A DNA stretch of 64,000 nt. It comes from Pleomorphomonas sp. PLEO (GTDB taxonomy: Bacteria > Pseudomonadota > Alphaproteobacteria > Rhizobiales > Pleomorphomonadaceae). The translations under genes were made by a program, and so were the position numbers. Where the stretch lies: assembly GCF_041320595.1 (NCBI RefSeq), contig NZ_CP166625.1:1251501-1315500 (forward strand), read 5' to 3'. This document shows, piece by piece, positions 41,487-55,510 of this stretch; position 1 is the stretch's first letter, and every line of letters starts with the position of its first letter. The notes beneath the pieces were generated by a model. It saw only the letters and a program-made list of their open reading frames with translations. It was not told the DNA's origin and did not search any database.

Positions 41487-42434
41487 CTATTCCGACGAGC
41501 CTGGAATGAAGGCGTCAAAGGCCGCCCAGAACTGGGCGGCGTAGACCTCGCGTTCCATCAGCACCTCATGGCGAGCGCCGTGGATCAGCACGTAGGCCGG
41601 GTTGCGCAGGCGGCGCGCCATGGTCTCGATGGCGAGGCGACTCACTACCGTGTCGGCACCTGAATTGACCAGCATCACCGGCGCCGGCGTGTTGTCGGCG
41701 AGATCCGGCGCGGCGAGACGATCGAACATGCGTGTCGCAGCCGATACCCAGCCGAGCGTCGGCGCGGCCAGCCGGTAGATCGGCTGGGCGGTGTAGATCG
41801 CCTCGTTGACGCGGTAGCGGTCGGGATCGGATGTCAGCGGGCTGTGCTCGAACGTTCTCGCCTTGCTTGCACGGCGGCGCTGGCCGGGAATGTAGCTGGG
41901 GCCGGCGCCGCAATAGACGGCGAAGCGCAGCAGCAGCCGGCGGAAGCCCGGCACGGTCGCCCTGTTGGTAAGGCCGAGCATCGGCGCCGTCAGCACCAGC
42001 CGGTCGAAGGTGGGAGCGAGAAAGCGGCCGGCCGACAGCAGAATGCCGCCACCCATCGAATGTCCCAGGGCAAAATAGGGCGGCGGGCAGTCTGGCAGGA
42101 CGACGCGGCGGCGAAAGGCCTCGATATCGCGCAGGTAGTGCCGGAACGATCGGACATGGCCCTTGCCGGGGTCACCGGCAAGCCGGGTCGATCCACCCTG
42201 GCCGCGCCACTCCAGGATCGCCACGGCAAAACCGCGTTGTCTCAGGCGCTCGACGACGTGAAAATATTTCTCGATGGTCTCGGACCAGCCGGGGAACAGG
42301 CAGACGGTGCCCTTCACTCCGCCCGGCAGCGCCGGCCAGCGGGCGGTGCGCAGGCGAACGCCGTCGGAGGTGGAGATCATTTCCTGCCGGCAGCCGGCAG
42401 GGATCGGATTGTCGGCGAGATCGAGAAGATCCAT
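41487..42434 (-). CDS. Alpha/beta hydrolase, lysophospholipase/monoacylglycerol lipase type
   Basis: 315 residues from ATG 42434, chosen for GGGGAG five bases upstream (an in-frame start at 42461 lacks this). Hydrolase_4 features: LFPGWSETIEKYFHVVERL, ILEWRGQGGS, nucleophile motif GHSMGG, catalytic Asp in VNSGADTVVS and His in GARHEVLMERE. Probably a cytoplasmic esterase acting on lysophospholipids or monoacylglycerols; the substrate is inferred. It is divergent from hsp20, whose promoter lies just upstream of its start. Confidence 0.85.
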   Translation of the reverse strand: MDLLDLADNPIPAGCRQEMISTSDGVRLRTARWPALPGGVKGTVCLFPGWSETIEKYFHVVERLRQRGFAVAILEWRGQGGSTRLAGDPGKGHVRSFRHYLRDIEAFRRRVVLPDCPPPYFALGHSMGGGILLSAGRFLAPTFDRLVLTAPMLGLTNRATVPGFRRLLLRFAVYCGAGPSYIPGQRRRASKARTFEHSPLTSDPDRYRVNEAIYTAQPIYRLAAPTLGWVSAATRMFDRLAAPDLADNTPAPVMLVNSGADTVVSRLAIETMARRLRNPAYVLIHGARHEVLMEREVYAAQFWAAFDAFIPGSSE

Positions 42435-42547
42435 GAGCGCTCCCCGGCGGCCACTTGCCATTCAGGCAGTCGCCGCCGCGCCGTTTCTAGCACGAGGGAA
42501 GCGGCGCGCGCCATCGCCGGCAGGGGCTGAAGCGGTGTCGTCCCCCT

Positions 42548-42575
42548 CTTGAAAAGCGTTTTTGCCGCCCCAAAT
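42548..42575 (+). promoter_or_regulatory. RpoH (sigma-32) heat-shock promoter of hsp20
   Basis: CTTGAAA (42548-42554), 13 bp, CCCCAAAT (42568-42575). This is a near-perfect match to the RpoH consensus CTTGAAA-N13-CCCCATNT and is placed about 115 bp upstream of the hsp20 start, leaving room for the RNA thermometer. Confidence 0.8.
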
Positions 42576-42691
42576 CAAGGAACGCGGACGCCCTTGATGG
42601 GGTTCGCGGCGACCGGACGTTTCGCCTCGCAGAGGGGAACAGAAAGCCGGTCGGCCAATCCAAGACTGTCGCTCAACTGGAGGACATCATG
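42573..42691 (+). promoter_or_regulatory. ROSE-type RNA thermometer in the hsp20 5' leader
   Basis: The leader can form successive hairpins (ATCAAGG...CCTTGAT, GACCGG...CCGGTC). The last, next to the start codon, pairs TGTCGCTC with GGAGGACA. The TCGCT opposite AGGA of the Shine-Dalgarno is the UYGCU motif with the G-G mismatch that defines ROSE elements. It should hide the ribosome binding site at normal temperature and melt on heat shock. Confidence 0.75.
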
Positions 42692-43150
42692 CGTAATTTC
42701 GACCTTTCCCCGCTCTATCGCTCGACCATCGGCTTCGATCGCCTGTTCACGCTGCTCGACCAGGTGTCGACCAGCGACGCGTCGGCCCAGTCCTATCCGC
42801 CCTACAACATCGAGCGTACCGGCGAGAATGACTATCGCATCACCATCGCCGTCGCCGGCTTTTCCGAAGACGAGCTGACGATCGAGGCCCGCGAGGGCGT
42901 CCTGACGGTCAAGGGCGAGAAGAAGCCCGAGACCGAAGGCAGCGGCCATGAGATGCTTTATCGCGGCATCGCTGCCCGCGCCTTCGAGCGACGCTTCCAG
43001 CTTGCCGATCATGTCGAGGTGAAGGGCGCCTCGCTGGAGCACGGCCTCCTGCACGTCGATCTCGTGCGCGATATTCCCGAGAGCAAGCGGGCGCGGACGA
43101 TTCCGATCGGCAAGGGCGAGGCCCCGCAGATTGAAACGACCCTCAACTGA
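42689..43150 (+). CDS. Small heat-shock protein, Hsp20/IbpA type
   Basis: 153 residues. N-terminal MRNFDLSPLYRSTIGFDRLF, then the alpha-crystallin domain (PPYNIERTGENDYRITIAVA, DELTIEAREGVLTVKGEK, RGIAARAFERRFQLADHVEV, GLLHVDLVRDIPE), with the C-terminal IPI motif that docks into neighbouring dimers. It is an ATP-independent holdase that binds unfolding proteins. It is controlled at two levels: an RpoH promoter and a ROSE thermometer directly upstream. A terminator follows at 43209. Confidence 0.95.
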   Translation: MRNFDLSPLYRSTIGFDRLFTLLDQVSTSDASAQSYPPYNIERTGENDYRITIAVAGFSEDELTIEAREGVLTVKGEKKPETEGSGHEMLYRGIAARAFERRFQLADHVEVKGASLEHGLLHVDLVRDIPESKRARTIPIGKGEAPQIETTLN

Positions 43151-43208
43151 TGTGATCTGATGACACCGGCGAGCGGAGATCGCTTCGCTCGCCGCTCTAT
43201 CCAATGAC

Positions 43209-43237
43209 GAAGGGCGCCCCGTAAGGGACGCCCTTTT
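43209..43237. terminator. Bidirectional terminator between hsp20 and threonine aldolase
   Basis: AAGGGCGCCCC-gtaa-GGGACGCCCTTTT: a stem of about 9 bp followed by T4 on the plus strand. It lies between two convergent genes and should end hsp20 transcripts. A close relative of this hairpin occurs at 55603-55626. Confidence 0.7.
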
Positions 43238-43265
43238 GCATATTGGCTTTTCGAATCAGGCCGTC

Positions 43266-44318
43266 CTACTTGCCGAGCGCCTTCAGGAAGTGGTCGACCT
43301 CGTGCGCGGCGGTGGCAAACGAGGTGACGAGGCGGACGAGATCCTCGTCCGCGCCCGGTTTCTCGCTGTCGCCGAGGCCTTCGGGATTCCACTCGTAGAA
43401 CTGGGCGCCGGCCGCCTTGAGGCGGGCACTGACCGGCTTCGGCCAGATGGCGAACACTTCGTTGGCTTCTGGCTCCCAGAGAATGCGACCGGTGGAGAGT
43501 TGGCTGATGCCGGTGGCGAGGCGCTTGGCCATGGTGTTGGCGTGGAAGGCATTGTCCAGCCAGTGGCCACGGTCGAAATAGCCCTGGAACTGGGCGGCGA
43601 CGAAACGGCTCTTGGAAAACAGCTGGCCGGCCCGCTTCCTGATATAGCCGAAATCCTCGGCCTTCTTGGTGTTGAAGAAGACGACGGCCTCGGCGCACCA
43701 GCAGCCGTTCTTGGTGCCGCCGAAGGACAACACGTCGACGCCGGCCTTCCAGGTGATGTCGGCCGGCTGGCAGCCGAGGAAGGCAAGCGCGTTGGCAAGG
43801 CGGGCGCCATCCATATGGACCTTCAGGCCATAGGCGTGGGCGACGGCGGCGAGCGCGGTGACTTCCTCCACCGTGTAGACGGTGCCCCATTCGGTCGACT
43901 GGCTGAGGGAGACGGCAACCGGGCGACCGTGATGGACGGCGGCGGGGAAATAGCGGCCGATCGCCGCTTCCAGCGCGTCGGGCGTCAATTTGCCGCGGTC
44001 GCCGGGAATGGTAACGAGGCGGCCGCCCGATAGGAACTCCGGCGCACCGGCTTCGTCGCAGGCGATATGCGCCACGTCATGGCAGAGCACGATGCCGGCC
44101 GGCTTCATCACCGAGGCGAGCGACAGCGAATTGGCGGCCGTGCCGGTGGCGACGAAGAAAACGGAGACGTCGTGCTCGAACACCTCCGAGAACCAGTCGA
44201 CGGCGACGCGCGTCTGGTCGTCGGCGCCATAGGCGGGAACGGAGCCGTTTCCGGCATTGAGGAGGGCATTGGCCACTTGCGCCGAAGCGCCGGCCCAGTT
44301 GTCGCTGGCAAAGTACAT
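43266..44318 (-). CDS. ltaE: Low-specificity L-threonine aldolase
   Basis: 350 residues from ATG 44318 (MYFASDNWAGAS, the usual family start); the open frame continues upstream to 44378 without family similarity. Fold-type I PLP enzyme: VFFVATGTAANSLSL, HDVAHIACDEAGAPEF, VHMDGARLANAL and the PLP lysine in LSFGGTKNGCWCAEAVV. It cleaves threonine and allo-threonine to glycine and acetaldehyde. Monocistronic and convergent with hsp20. Confidence 0.93.
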   Translation of the reverse strand: MYFASDNWAGASAQVANALLNAGNGSVPAYGADDQTRVAVDWFSEVFEHDVSVFFVATGTAANSLSLASVMKPAGIVLCHDVAHIACDEAGAPEFLSGGRLVTIPGDRGKLTPDALEAAIGRYFPAAVHHGRPVAVSLSQSTEWGTVYTVEEVTALAAVAHAYGLKVHMDGARLANALAFLGCQPADITWKAGVDVLSFGGTKNGCWCAEAVVFFNTKKAEDFGYIRKRAGQLFSKSRFVAAQFQGYFDRGHWLDNAFHANTMAKRLATGISQLSTGRILWEPEANEVFAIWPKPVSARLKAAGAQFYEWNPEGLGDSEKPGADEDLVRLVTSFATAAHEVDHFLKALGK

Positions 44319-44902
44319 GGAGCCGAGTTTAGCCTTCTCAGTCTCGGGCGACAGCCGCCGAGTTTGCGCACCACCCATGCAGGCCGTTCATGCCGGCGTC
44401 AATCCGGATTTCGCCCCCAAAATAATGGGTCAGGATGGTTGACGGGACCGCAAGGTTATGCAAATAACGCATCGCACATTCGGGGCCGCGATAGTTTGGT
44501 TCCAAGTGGGCAGATCCGGGGGCTCGGGTCGGCTTTTCGGAGGAAAGGACGACCAGTGCATTTTCCCGATCCACGGGTCGCGGTTTTTGCTTGCCTCGCC
44601 GAGGTAACCAGTGCAAAGCGCGAAACGGAGGGTTCCGGGGGAGGAGTGAGCTTCGGGATCATCTGGCGAAACGGCTATCGAAGCTGTCTCCTTGTTCCGG
44701 TTTGACGGGATGAGGACGACGGCTGTCGCTGTCGCGTCGTCCGGCCGCTGCGCTGGAACGGCATCGCCTAAGTGGACGGACGGTCCACAGCGGGGTCATA
44801 AGCGGGTATATAAGGAATACCCCGCTCCTCGCGCGGAAGCGTCCGGAAAGAGACACCCTTCGGCGGGCCATAGTCCGCCGGTATACTGATGAGGACTTCG
44901 CC
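44319..44902. other. 584-bp control region between ltaE and gltB
   Basis: No ORF I can support. The plus-strand half next to gltB is GC-rich and holds the promoter and palindrome described at 44772-44812 and a CGGCGG/CCGCCG hairpin near 44863-44882, just upstream of the gltB ribosome binding site. The ltaE-proximal half shows no recognisable feature beyond an ATGCAAATAACGCAT-like imperfect palindrome near 44457-44471. Confidence 0.4.
44772..44812 (+). promoter_or_regulatory. gltB promoter candidate with overlapping palindrome
   Basis: TCCACA (44784-44789), 17 bp, TATATA (44807-44812) is a reasonable sigma-70 promoter about 90 bp upstream of gltB. The -35 hexamer is overlapped by a perfect inverted repeat GTGGAC-ggacg-GTCCAC (44772-44788), a possible operator for a regulator of glutamate synthase. 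The regulator is unknown. Confidence 0.45.
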
Positions 44903-49627
<4,725 letters not shown>

Positions 49628-49761
49628 CCGTGAGGGGCGGCCTTCGGGCCGTCCCGCCCCACCGAGACAGAAAAGGGTCCTCAAGCTCGCCTCGCGAGTG
49701 GCGCCAATGGAAGCGCCCGCGAAACAGCGGCCGGACCCATACAGACGAGACGGAGTGAAAG

Positions 49762-51180
49762 ATGGGCAAGGCTACCGGCTTCCTTGAGTTCGAGCGTCAG
49801 GAGCTCAAGTACCAGAAGGTGGACGACCGCGTTCGCCACTACAACGAATTCACTGTTCCGCCGCTGGAAAGCGACATGCAGACCCAGGGTGCCCGCTGCA
49901 TGGAGTGCGGCGTTCCCTACTGCCACCGCGGCTGTCCGGTGAACAACCAGATCCCGGACTGGAACGACCTCGTCTACAACGGCGACTGGGAGACGGCCGC
50001 TCGCAATCTCCACTCGACCAACAACTTCCCGGAGTTCACCGGTCGCGTCTGCCCGGCTCCCTGCGAGGCGGCCTGCACGCTGAACCTGTTCGACACCCCG
50101 GTGACAATCAAGCAGATCGAGTACACCATTGCCGAGCGGGCGTGGAAGGATGGCCGCGTGCAGCCGGAGATCGCCAAGGTCAAGACCGGCAAGAAGGTGG
50201 CGGTGATCGGTTCGGGCCCGGCGGGTCTCGCCGCCGCCCAGCAGCTCGCTCGCGCCGGCCATGACGTGCACGTCTACGAGAAGAATGCCCGTGCCGGCGG
50301 CCTTCTCCGCTACGGCATTCCCGACTTCAAGCTCGACAAGCACATCGTCGAGCGGCGCGTGCAGCAGATGGTCTCGGAAGGCGTCGTCTTCCACTTCAAC
50401 GTCAACGTCGGCGTCGACGTGAAGGTCGAGGACCTCAAGGCCGAGTATGACGCCGTACTGCTGGCCGGCGGCTCGGAAAAGTCGCGCGACCTGCCGGTGC
50501 CGGGCCGTGAGCTGCGGGGCGTTCACTTCGCCATGGAGTTCCTGCCGCAGCAGAACCGCCGCGTCGGCGGCGAGCCGCTCGGCTCCGTCGACCCGATCTC
50601 GGCTCTGGGCAAGCGCGTCGTCGTCATCGGCGGCGGCGACACTGGTTCGGACTGCATCGGCACCTCGAATCGCCAGGGTGCCACCGCCGTCGTGCAGCTG
50701 GAAATCATGCCGAAGCCGCCGGAGAAGGAAGACAAGCTCACGACCTGGCCGAACTGGCCGCTGAAGCTCAGGACCTCGTCGAGCCATGAGGAAGGAGCCG
50801 AGCGCCTGTTCGGCGTCACTGCCACCGCCTTCGAGGGCCAGAACGGCGTCGTCAACAAGGTGCATTGCGTCAAGGTCGATGCCAAGTTCCAGCCGGTTCC
50901 CGGCACGGAATTCACCATCGATGCCGACCTGGTGCTGTTCGCCATGGGCTTCGTGCATCCGGTGCATGAAGGCATGATCAACGAGCTCGGCGTCGACAAG
51001 GACGGTCGCGGCAACGTCAAGGCCACCGAGGTCGATTACCGCACCTCGGTCGACAAGGTGTTCGCGGCCGGCGATATGCGGCGCGGTCAGAGCCTCGTCG
51101 TCTGGGCGATCCGCGAGGGCCGGCAGGCAGCGCGCGCCATCGACGAGTTCATGATGGGCGTCTCCGTGCTACCGCGCTGA
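49762..51180 (+). CDS. gltD: Glutamate synthase small subunit
   Basis: 472 residues. The N-terminus has cysteine groups for two 4Fe-4S clusters ([35 protein letters not shown]). Two Rossmann motifs follow: FAD ([20 protein letters not shown]) and NADPH ([16 protein letters not shown]), and the C-terminal FAD loop ([17 protein letters not shown]). It passes electrons from NADPH to the FMN of GltB. It lies 134 bp after gltB in the same direction. A terminator follows at 51205. Confidence 0.97.
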   Translation: MGKATGFLEFERQELKYQKVDDRVRHYNEFTVPPLESDMQTQGARCMECGVPYCHRGCPVNNQIPDWNDLVYNGDWETAARNLHSTNNFPEFTGRVCPAPCEAACTLNLFDTPVTIKQIEYTIAERAWKDGRVQPEIAKVKTGKKVAVIGSGPAGLAAAQQLARAGHDVHVYEKNARAGGLLRYGIPDFKLDKHIVERRVQQMVSEGVVFHFNVNVGVDVKVEDLKAEYDAVLLAGGSEKSRDLPVPGRELRGVHFAMEFLPQQNRRVGGEPLGSVDPISALGKRVVVIGGGDTGSDCIGTSNRQGATAVVQLEIMPKPPEKEDKLTTWPNWPLKLRTSSSHEEGAERLFGVTATAFEGQNGVVNKVHCVKVDAKFQPVPGTEFTIDADLVLFAMGFVHPVHEGMINELGVDKDGRGNVKATEVDYRTSVDKVFAAGDMRRGQSLVVWAIREGRQAARAIDEFMMGVSVLPR

Positions 51181-51204
51181 GCGAGAGATAGGACAACAAT
51201 CGAG

Positions 51205-51233
51205 CGGCCGGGTTCCGTGAGGAAGCCCGGCCG
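51205..51233 (+). terminator. Terminator after gltD
   Basis: CGGCCGGGTTCC-gtga-GGAAGCCCGGCCG, a long GC stem with one bulged base, followed by TTGTC. It lies between gltD and the convergent DUF459 gene and may serve both directions. Confidence 0.65.
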
Positions 51234-51271
51234 TTGTCATGTTCAGGCATAGAGAAGGCTCGTTGTCCCCA

Positions 51272-52405
51272 TTACCTCAGCGCGGTGGCATCGTATCGAC
51301 CGGGCACCGGATCGAGCGGCAGCCCCTCGACGACGAGACGATGGAGGGCGGTGCCGGGTTTCGGCGGCGCGATGTCGGCGGCGGTGATCAAACGATCCTC
51401 ACCGGCGGCACTGGGATCGTTCAAGAGCATCACCAGCCCGCCGCCCGACACCTGTCGCATCAGGTTTGCCGTGGGAGCGGTGACGTCGAGGGCGCCAGCA
51501 AGGCTCTGCTGGACGTAGAAGGCCAGCTTGCGGGCGCCGGAGCGGGTAAAGCCTATGCCATCCTTCAGGCGCAACTGCCGCACCTGCCCGTCGAGGTCGG
51601 GGCCGCTCGCCACGAAGGCGCCGCTCTGCGAGAAGGGCTCCCAGACATCGACATAGGTTGCCCCCTTCTCGCTCGCCTCGTCGCGGATGACGCCGTCGAT
51701 ATAGGTGACGTCGTTGGTGTCCGGCGCACTGGCGACCGGCACAAGGCCGACCCATTGGAAGGGCACGGCATGCTCGCGCGACACGCGCATCAGTTCGTTG
51801 AGTCGCGCCTTGTAGATGGTTTCCCAATCGGCCGAGGGAAAGTTGACCACCCGGTCGGGAAGTTCGATCGGCCGGCCGTCGGCGCGGCCGATCATGGCAA
51901 CGACGGCGGCGGGTCGCGGCTTGTCCGAGAGACGCGTTTCCAAGAAGGCCTTCCAGTCGATATCGCCCGTCGAGGCGAGGCCGGCATCGTCGATGGTCTT
52001 GGTCTCGATGCGAATGTCCGGCCGGTCGGCAAAGGCGACGTCGAGGCCGCGGCCAAGGTCGGCGGCCAGTTGGTCGCCGATCACCAGGACGACACGCGCG
52101 TCGTCCTGTTTGGGGTTCTGCGGTTTGACGACGATGGCCGGCGCCGCCGCCGTCGTGGCCTTGTGCTGGCCGGCGGGTGGCACCTTGATGATTCGAGCCC
52201 GAGGCGCGACCGGCGCGACCGGTTCCGGCCGGCCAATGCCGAACAGGCGCATCAGGAACGGACGATTGTCGGGTTGTGGCTCGACGACCTCCGTCTGTGT
52301 CCCCCGTTGCACGATGATCCGCTGCTGGGCGTACGACGGCAGCCCCGCCACGATCAGCGCGGCGGCGACAACGACCGTCAGGGCTTTTGCCCGGCGGAGC
52401 GGCAT
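51272..52405 (-). CDS. DUF459/SGNH-hydrolase-fold exported protein
   Basis: 377 residues. It starts with a Sec signal (KALTVVVAAALIVAGLPSYA) and a Pro/Arg-rich linker, then an SGNH-like domain (VVLVIGDQLAADLGRGL, VVAMIGRADGRPIELP, PFQWVGLVPVASAPDTND, and a DGIGFTRSGARKLAFYV block with a late Asp/Gly-His region). The catalytic Ser of the GDS motif is replaced by Gln (GDQLA), so it may be non-catalytic or use another residue. DUF459 proteins occur near envelope genes, and a lytic transglycosylase lies just upstream in the same direction, 47 bp away. Confidence 0.8.
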   Translation of the reverse strand: MPLRRAKALTVVVAAALIVAGLPSYAQQRIIVQRGTQTEVVEPQPDNRPFLMRLFGIGRPEPVAPVAPRARIIKVPPAGQHKATTAAAPAIVVKPQNPKQDDARVVLVIGDQLAADLGRGLDVAFADRPDIRIETKTIDDAGLASTGDIDWKAFLETRLSDKPRPAAVVAMIGRADGRPIELPDRVVNFPSADWETIYKARLNELMRVSREHAVPFQWVGLVPVASAPDTNDVTYIDGVIRDEASEKGATYVDVWEPFSQSGAFVASGPDLDGQVRQLRLKDGIGFTRSGARKLAFYVQQSLAGALDVTAPTANLMRQVSGGGLVMLLNDPSAAGEDRLITAADIAPPKPGTALHRLVVEGLPLDPVPGRYDATALR

Positions 52406-52452
52406 AGGACGAGCCTCCCGACACGCGTCGCTTTCGGCCCATCCGGCCGGCT

Positions 52453-53724
52453 TCAGCCGCCCCGCAGCAGCGCCAGCAGTTCGAGCGACGCATTGCCGGT
52501 GACGGCGAGGCCGCGTTGCGCCTCATAGGCGCGGATGGCGGCGACGGTTTGAGGACCGACCTTACCATCGATCTTGTCGAGAGGGAATCCGATCGCCCTG
52601 AGACGCGCCTGCACCTCGGCGCGGCCGGCCTCGTCGAGCGGCGTGTAACCGCGCGGCCAGGGCGTGACGAACGGACCGCCGCCGGCGATGCGGTCGGCGA
52701 GATGGCCGACGCCGAGGGCGTAGGCATTGGCGTTGTTGTAGCGCTTGATCGCCTGGAAGTTCCGCAAGGTGAGGAAGGCCGGGCCGCCGGGGCCGGCCGG
52801 CAGCAGCAAGGTGGCCTGATCGCCGGGGCGCGGGAAAGCGCCACCGGTGGCGCGGGTGAAGCCGCGCGCCGTCCAATCGGCGAGCGATGCCGACCGTCCT
52901 TCCAGCGACGTGTCGAAGCCCGGCGGCAGGATCACCTCGTAGCCCCAGGTAGCACCGGCCTGCCAACCGGATTTCTGCAGATAATTGGCGGTGGAGGCGA
53001 GCGCGTCCGGCACCGAGGACCAGATGTCGCGGCGGCCGTCGCCGTCGAAGTCTACGGCGTAGCCAAGATAGGTGGTGGGGATGAACTGCGTCTGGCCCAT
53101 GGCCCCGGCCCAGGAGCCGACCATGTGGCGGGCGTCGACGTCGTGGTGCTCGAGGATGCGCAGAACGGCGTTGAGCTGCTGGCGGCCATAGGCGGAACGC
53201 GAGCCGCCGCGCCAGCCGAGCGTGGCGAGCGCCCGCACGACGTTCTTCGCCTTGGTGGGATCGCGGAGGATGGCGCCGTAGGTGCTCTCCATGCCCCAGA
53301 TGGCAACGACCACCTCGCGATTGACGCCATAGGTCGCCTCGACGCGGTCGAGCAGCGAGCGGTAGCGCACCAGCACGTCGCGTCCGGTGGCGATGCGGCT
53401 TTCCGCCGCCATGTCGTCGAGATAGTCCCAGATGGCGCGGGAGAATTCCGGCTGGCTCGTCGCCTTGGTCAACACGTCATCATCGGGGCCGACACCAAGG
53501 AAGGCGGCGACGAAGGTGGCGCGCGATACGCCGCGCGCCTCGGCGGCCGGCCACTGGCTTTCGACGAAGGCCGTGAAGGCTGGTGGTATCGGACCATCGG
53601 CGAGCGGCGGCAGGCCGGGCTCATTGGAGGATGCGAAATCGTTGCCGAGGATGGCGCAGGCGCCAAGCAGGGCGGCAAGCGACAGGGCGGCGGTGCACCG
53701 GATGATCCGTGACATGTTCCGCAT
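52453..53724 (-). CDS. MltB-type lytic murein transglycosylase with peptidoglycan-binding domain
   Basis: 423 residues from ATG 53724 (AAGGAG upstream); longer open reading to 54171 has no support. A lipoprotein signal ends in LLGAC at residue ~22. The SLT_2/MltB catalytic domain includes the catalytic Glu in VVVAIWGMESTYG, ARHMVGSWAGAMGQTQFIPT and YAVDFDGDGRRDIW. The C-terminal peptidoglycan-binding domain (QARLRAIGFPLDKIDGKVGP, AAIRAYEAQRGL) anchors it to the wall. It cleaves glycan strands to anhydro-muropeptides. It is divergent from galU. Confidence 0.93.
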   Translation of the reverse strand: MRNMSRIIRCTAALSLAALLGACAILGNDFASSNEPGLPPLADGPIPPAFTAFVESQWPAAEARGVSRATFVAAFLGVGPDDDVLTKATSQPEFSRAIWDYLDDMAAESRIATGRDVLVRYRSLLDRVEATYGVNREVVVAIWGMESTYGAILRDPTKAKNVVRALATLGWRGGSRSAYGRQQLNAVLRILEHHDVDARHMVGSWAGAMGQTQFIPTTYLGYAVDFDGDGRRDIWSSVPDALASTANYLQKSGWQAGATWGYEVILPPGFDTSLEGRSASLADWTARGFTRATGGAFPRPGDQATLLLPAGPGGPAFLTLRNFQAIKRYNNANAYALGVGHLADRIAGGGPFVTPWPRGYTPLDEAGRAEVQARLRAIGFPLDKIDGKVGPQTVAAIRAYEAQRGLAVTGNASLELLALLRGG

Positions 53725-53967
53725 GGCTGACGCTCCTTTTTCCTGCCCGAAATGTCTTTCCAGAGACGAGACTTGTGGTAAACGATCGGTTAAATTCCTT
53801 AGTGTTTCGTCCTCGGCTGTTCGGCTTTCGGACCGTTCGCAAAGGAATTTATTCAACCGACCCCACGATTCCAAAATTAAACATTTTTCCGCTATTGATG
53901 GTCCCGCCCACGCGGCAGACGCCCAGACGTCCGGACCGTCGCCAGAATTGCCGCTCAGGAGTACTTC

Positions 53968-54843
53968 ATGTCCAAACGTATTCGTAAAGCCGTTTTCCCC
54001 GTCGCTGGCCTCGGCACTCGTTTCCTTCCGGCCACCAAGGCCGTGCCCAAGGAGATGATGACTGTCGTTGACCGGCCGGCGCTCCAATATGTTGTCGACG
54101 AGGCCAAGGCGGCCGGCATCGAGCATTTCATTTTCGTCACTGGCCGTGGCAAGGAAGTGATCGAGAATCACTTCGACCTCGCTTTTGAGCTCGAGGCGAC
54201 ACTGATCGCCCGCAACAAGACGGCGGCGCTCGAAGAGCTGCGTGCCGAGCGCCCGGCCGCCGGAACCACCTCATTCACCCGCCAGCAGGAGCCGCTCGGT
54301 CTCGGCCACGCCGTCTGGTGCGCCCGCGATATCGTCGGCGACGAACCTTTCGCGGTGCTGTTGCCGGATATGCTGATGAAGCACTCCACGCCGTGCCTGA
54401 AGAGCATGGTCGATGCTTATCAGGTCAGCGGTGGCAATATCGTCAGCCTCGAGGAATGCGATCCGGCCCAGACGTCGTCCTACGGCATCGTCGCCCTCGG
54501 CAACACGCTGGCCCCCGACGTGTTCGAAGTCACCGACATGGTCGAGAAGCCCAAGCCGGCCGATGCGCCGTCCAACTTCTACATTTCCGGCCGCTATATC
54601 CTGCAGCCGCGCATCTTCGAGCTCCTGAGCAACCAGGAGAAGGGCGCCGGCGGCGAGATCCAGCTCACCGATTCCATGCTGCGCCTTGCCAAGGAACAGG
54701 CTTTCTGCGGCGTGCGCTTCCGTGGCACCACCTTTGATACCGGCACCAAGCTCGGCTTCCTCAAGGCCAACATCGCCTACGGCAGCGAGCGCACGGACAT
54801 TGATCCGAATATCGTCAACGAGCTGAAGTCGGTTTTGGGTTGA
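53968..54843 (+). CDS. galU: UTP-glucose-1-phosphate uridylyltransferase
   Basis: 291 residues. Nucleotide-binding motif FPVAGLGTRFLPATKAVPKE, then VDRPALQYVVDEAKAAGI, EPLGLGHAVWCAR, LLPDMLM, and FYISGRYILQPRIFELL. It makes UDP-glucose for envelope and capsule polysaccharides. ATG 53968 is preceded by a weak CAGGAG. It is monocistronic with a clear terminator behind it. Confidence 0.96.
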   Translation: MSKRIRKAVFPVAGLGTRFLPATKAVPKEMMTVVDRPALQYVVDEAKAAGIEHFIFVTGRGKEVIENHFDLAFELEATLIARNKTAALEELRAERPAAGTTSFTRQQEPLGLGHAVWCARDIVGDEPFAVLLPDMLMKHSTPCLKSMVDAYQVSGGNIVSLEECDPAQTSSYGIVALGNTLAPDVFEVTDMVEKPKPADAPSNFYISGRYILQPRIFELLSNQEKGAGGEIQLTDSMLRLAKEQAFCGVRFRGTTFDTGTKLGFLKANIAYGSERTDIDPNIVNELKSVLG

Positions 54844-54878
54844 TCCCGAACGGTTCACGGACGATGTCGAATATTGGA

Positions 54879-54903
54879 GGCCGCCTTCGGGCGGCTTCTT
54901 TTT
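54879..54903 (+). terminator. Terminator after galU
   Basis: GGCCGCC-ttcg-GGCGGC with a UUCG tetraloop, followed by TTCTTTTT, 36 bp after the galU stop codon. Confidence 0.85.
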
Positions 54904-54949
54904 GTCTGGGCCTCAATCGCCAGCGGCCTCCGGCCCCAAGGCTTCCAAT

Positions 54950-55510
54950 CTATAGTGTGACGGAGTTAGGCCCGCTGTCTCCGTGGTTTCGGCAGAAGAA
55001 TGCGAAATCGCGCAGGAACTGCTCGGCGAGGTGCCGATTAGCCGGGGCTTTCACAGTTTCCAGGATCGCGTCCGGCGTTTCCTTCATCACGGGAAGACGA
55101 AAGAAAAGGTCGCGGTTGAAATTGGAGCTTATGGTCGACAGCACGGTTCGCAAGATCGACAGCATGTCGTCTCCCCGGTGGGATGCATGTACCAGCGCGA
55201 TCGGCTTGCCGACCACCTGATCGCCGGACACCAGCCAATCGATGGCGTTCTTCAAACCGCCGGGAATACTGCGGACATATTCGGGGCTCGATATGAGAAG
55301 CCCGTCGCTTTGAGAAACCATCGCCAAGAAAGCCCCAACGCTGTCGGGCAAATTCGAGCCTTCCAAATCGGGCGAGAAGACGGGTAAATCGCCCACCCCA
55401 TTGAAAACGTCCAGAGTGATGTCCTCAGGGGCGATTGCCTGCAACGCTCTCAACAATGCCGTGTTGGTTGAGGCGTGGCGGGCACTGCCGGAGATTGCCA
55501 GTATCTTCAT
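54950..55510 (-). CDS. NAD(P)H-dependent FMN reductase-family protein
   Basis: 186 residues with a flavodoxin-like fold: KILAISGSARHASTNTALL (FMN phosphate loop), GLLISSPEYVRSIPGGLKNA (the conserved PEY...PG-LKN-A flavin site) and IDWLVSG. Such enzymes (AzoR/ChrR/ArsH-like) reduce FMN, quinones or azo compounds with NAD(P)H. The precise substrate is not indicated. Lower-GC stretches and the tail HGDSGPNSVTL are unusual but not diagnostic. Confidence 0.85.
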   Translation of the reverse strand: MKILAISGSARHASTNTALLRALQAIAPEDITLDVFNGVGDLPVFSPDLEGSNLPDSVGAFLAMVSQSDGLLISSPEYVRSIPGGLKNAIDWLVSGDQVVGKPIALVHASHRGDDMLSILRTVLSTISSNFNRDLFFRLPVMKETPDAILETVKAPANRHLAEQFLRDFAFFCRNHGDSGPNSVTL

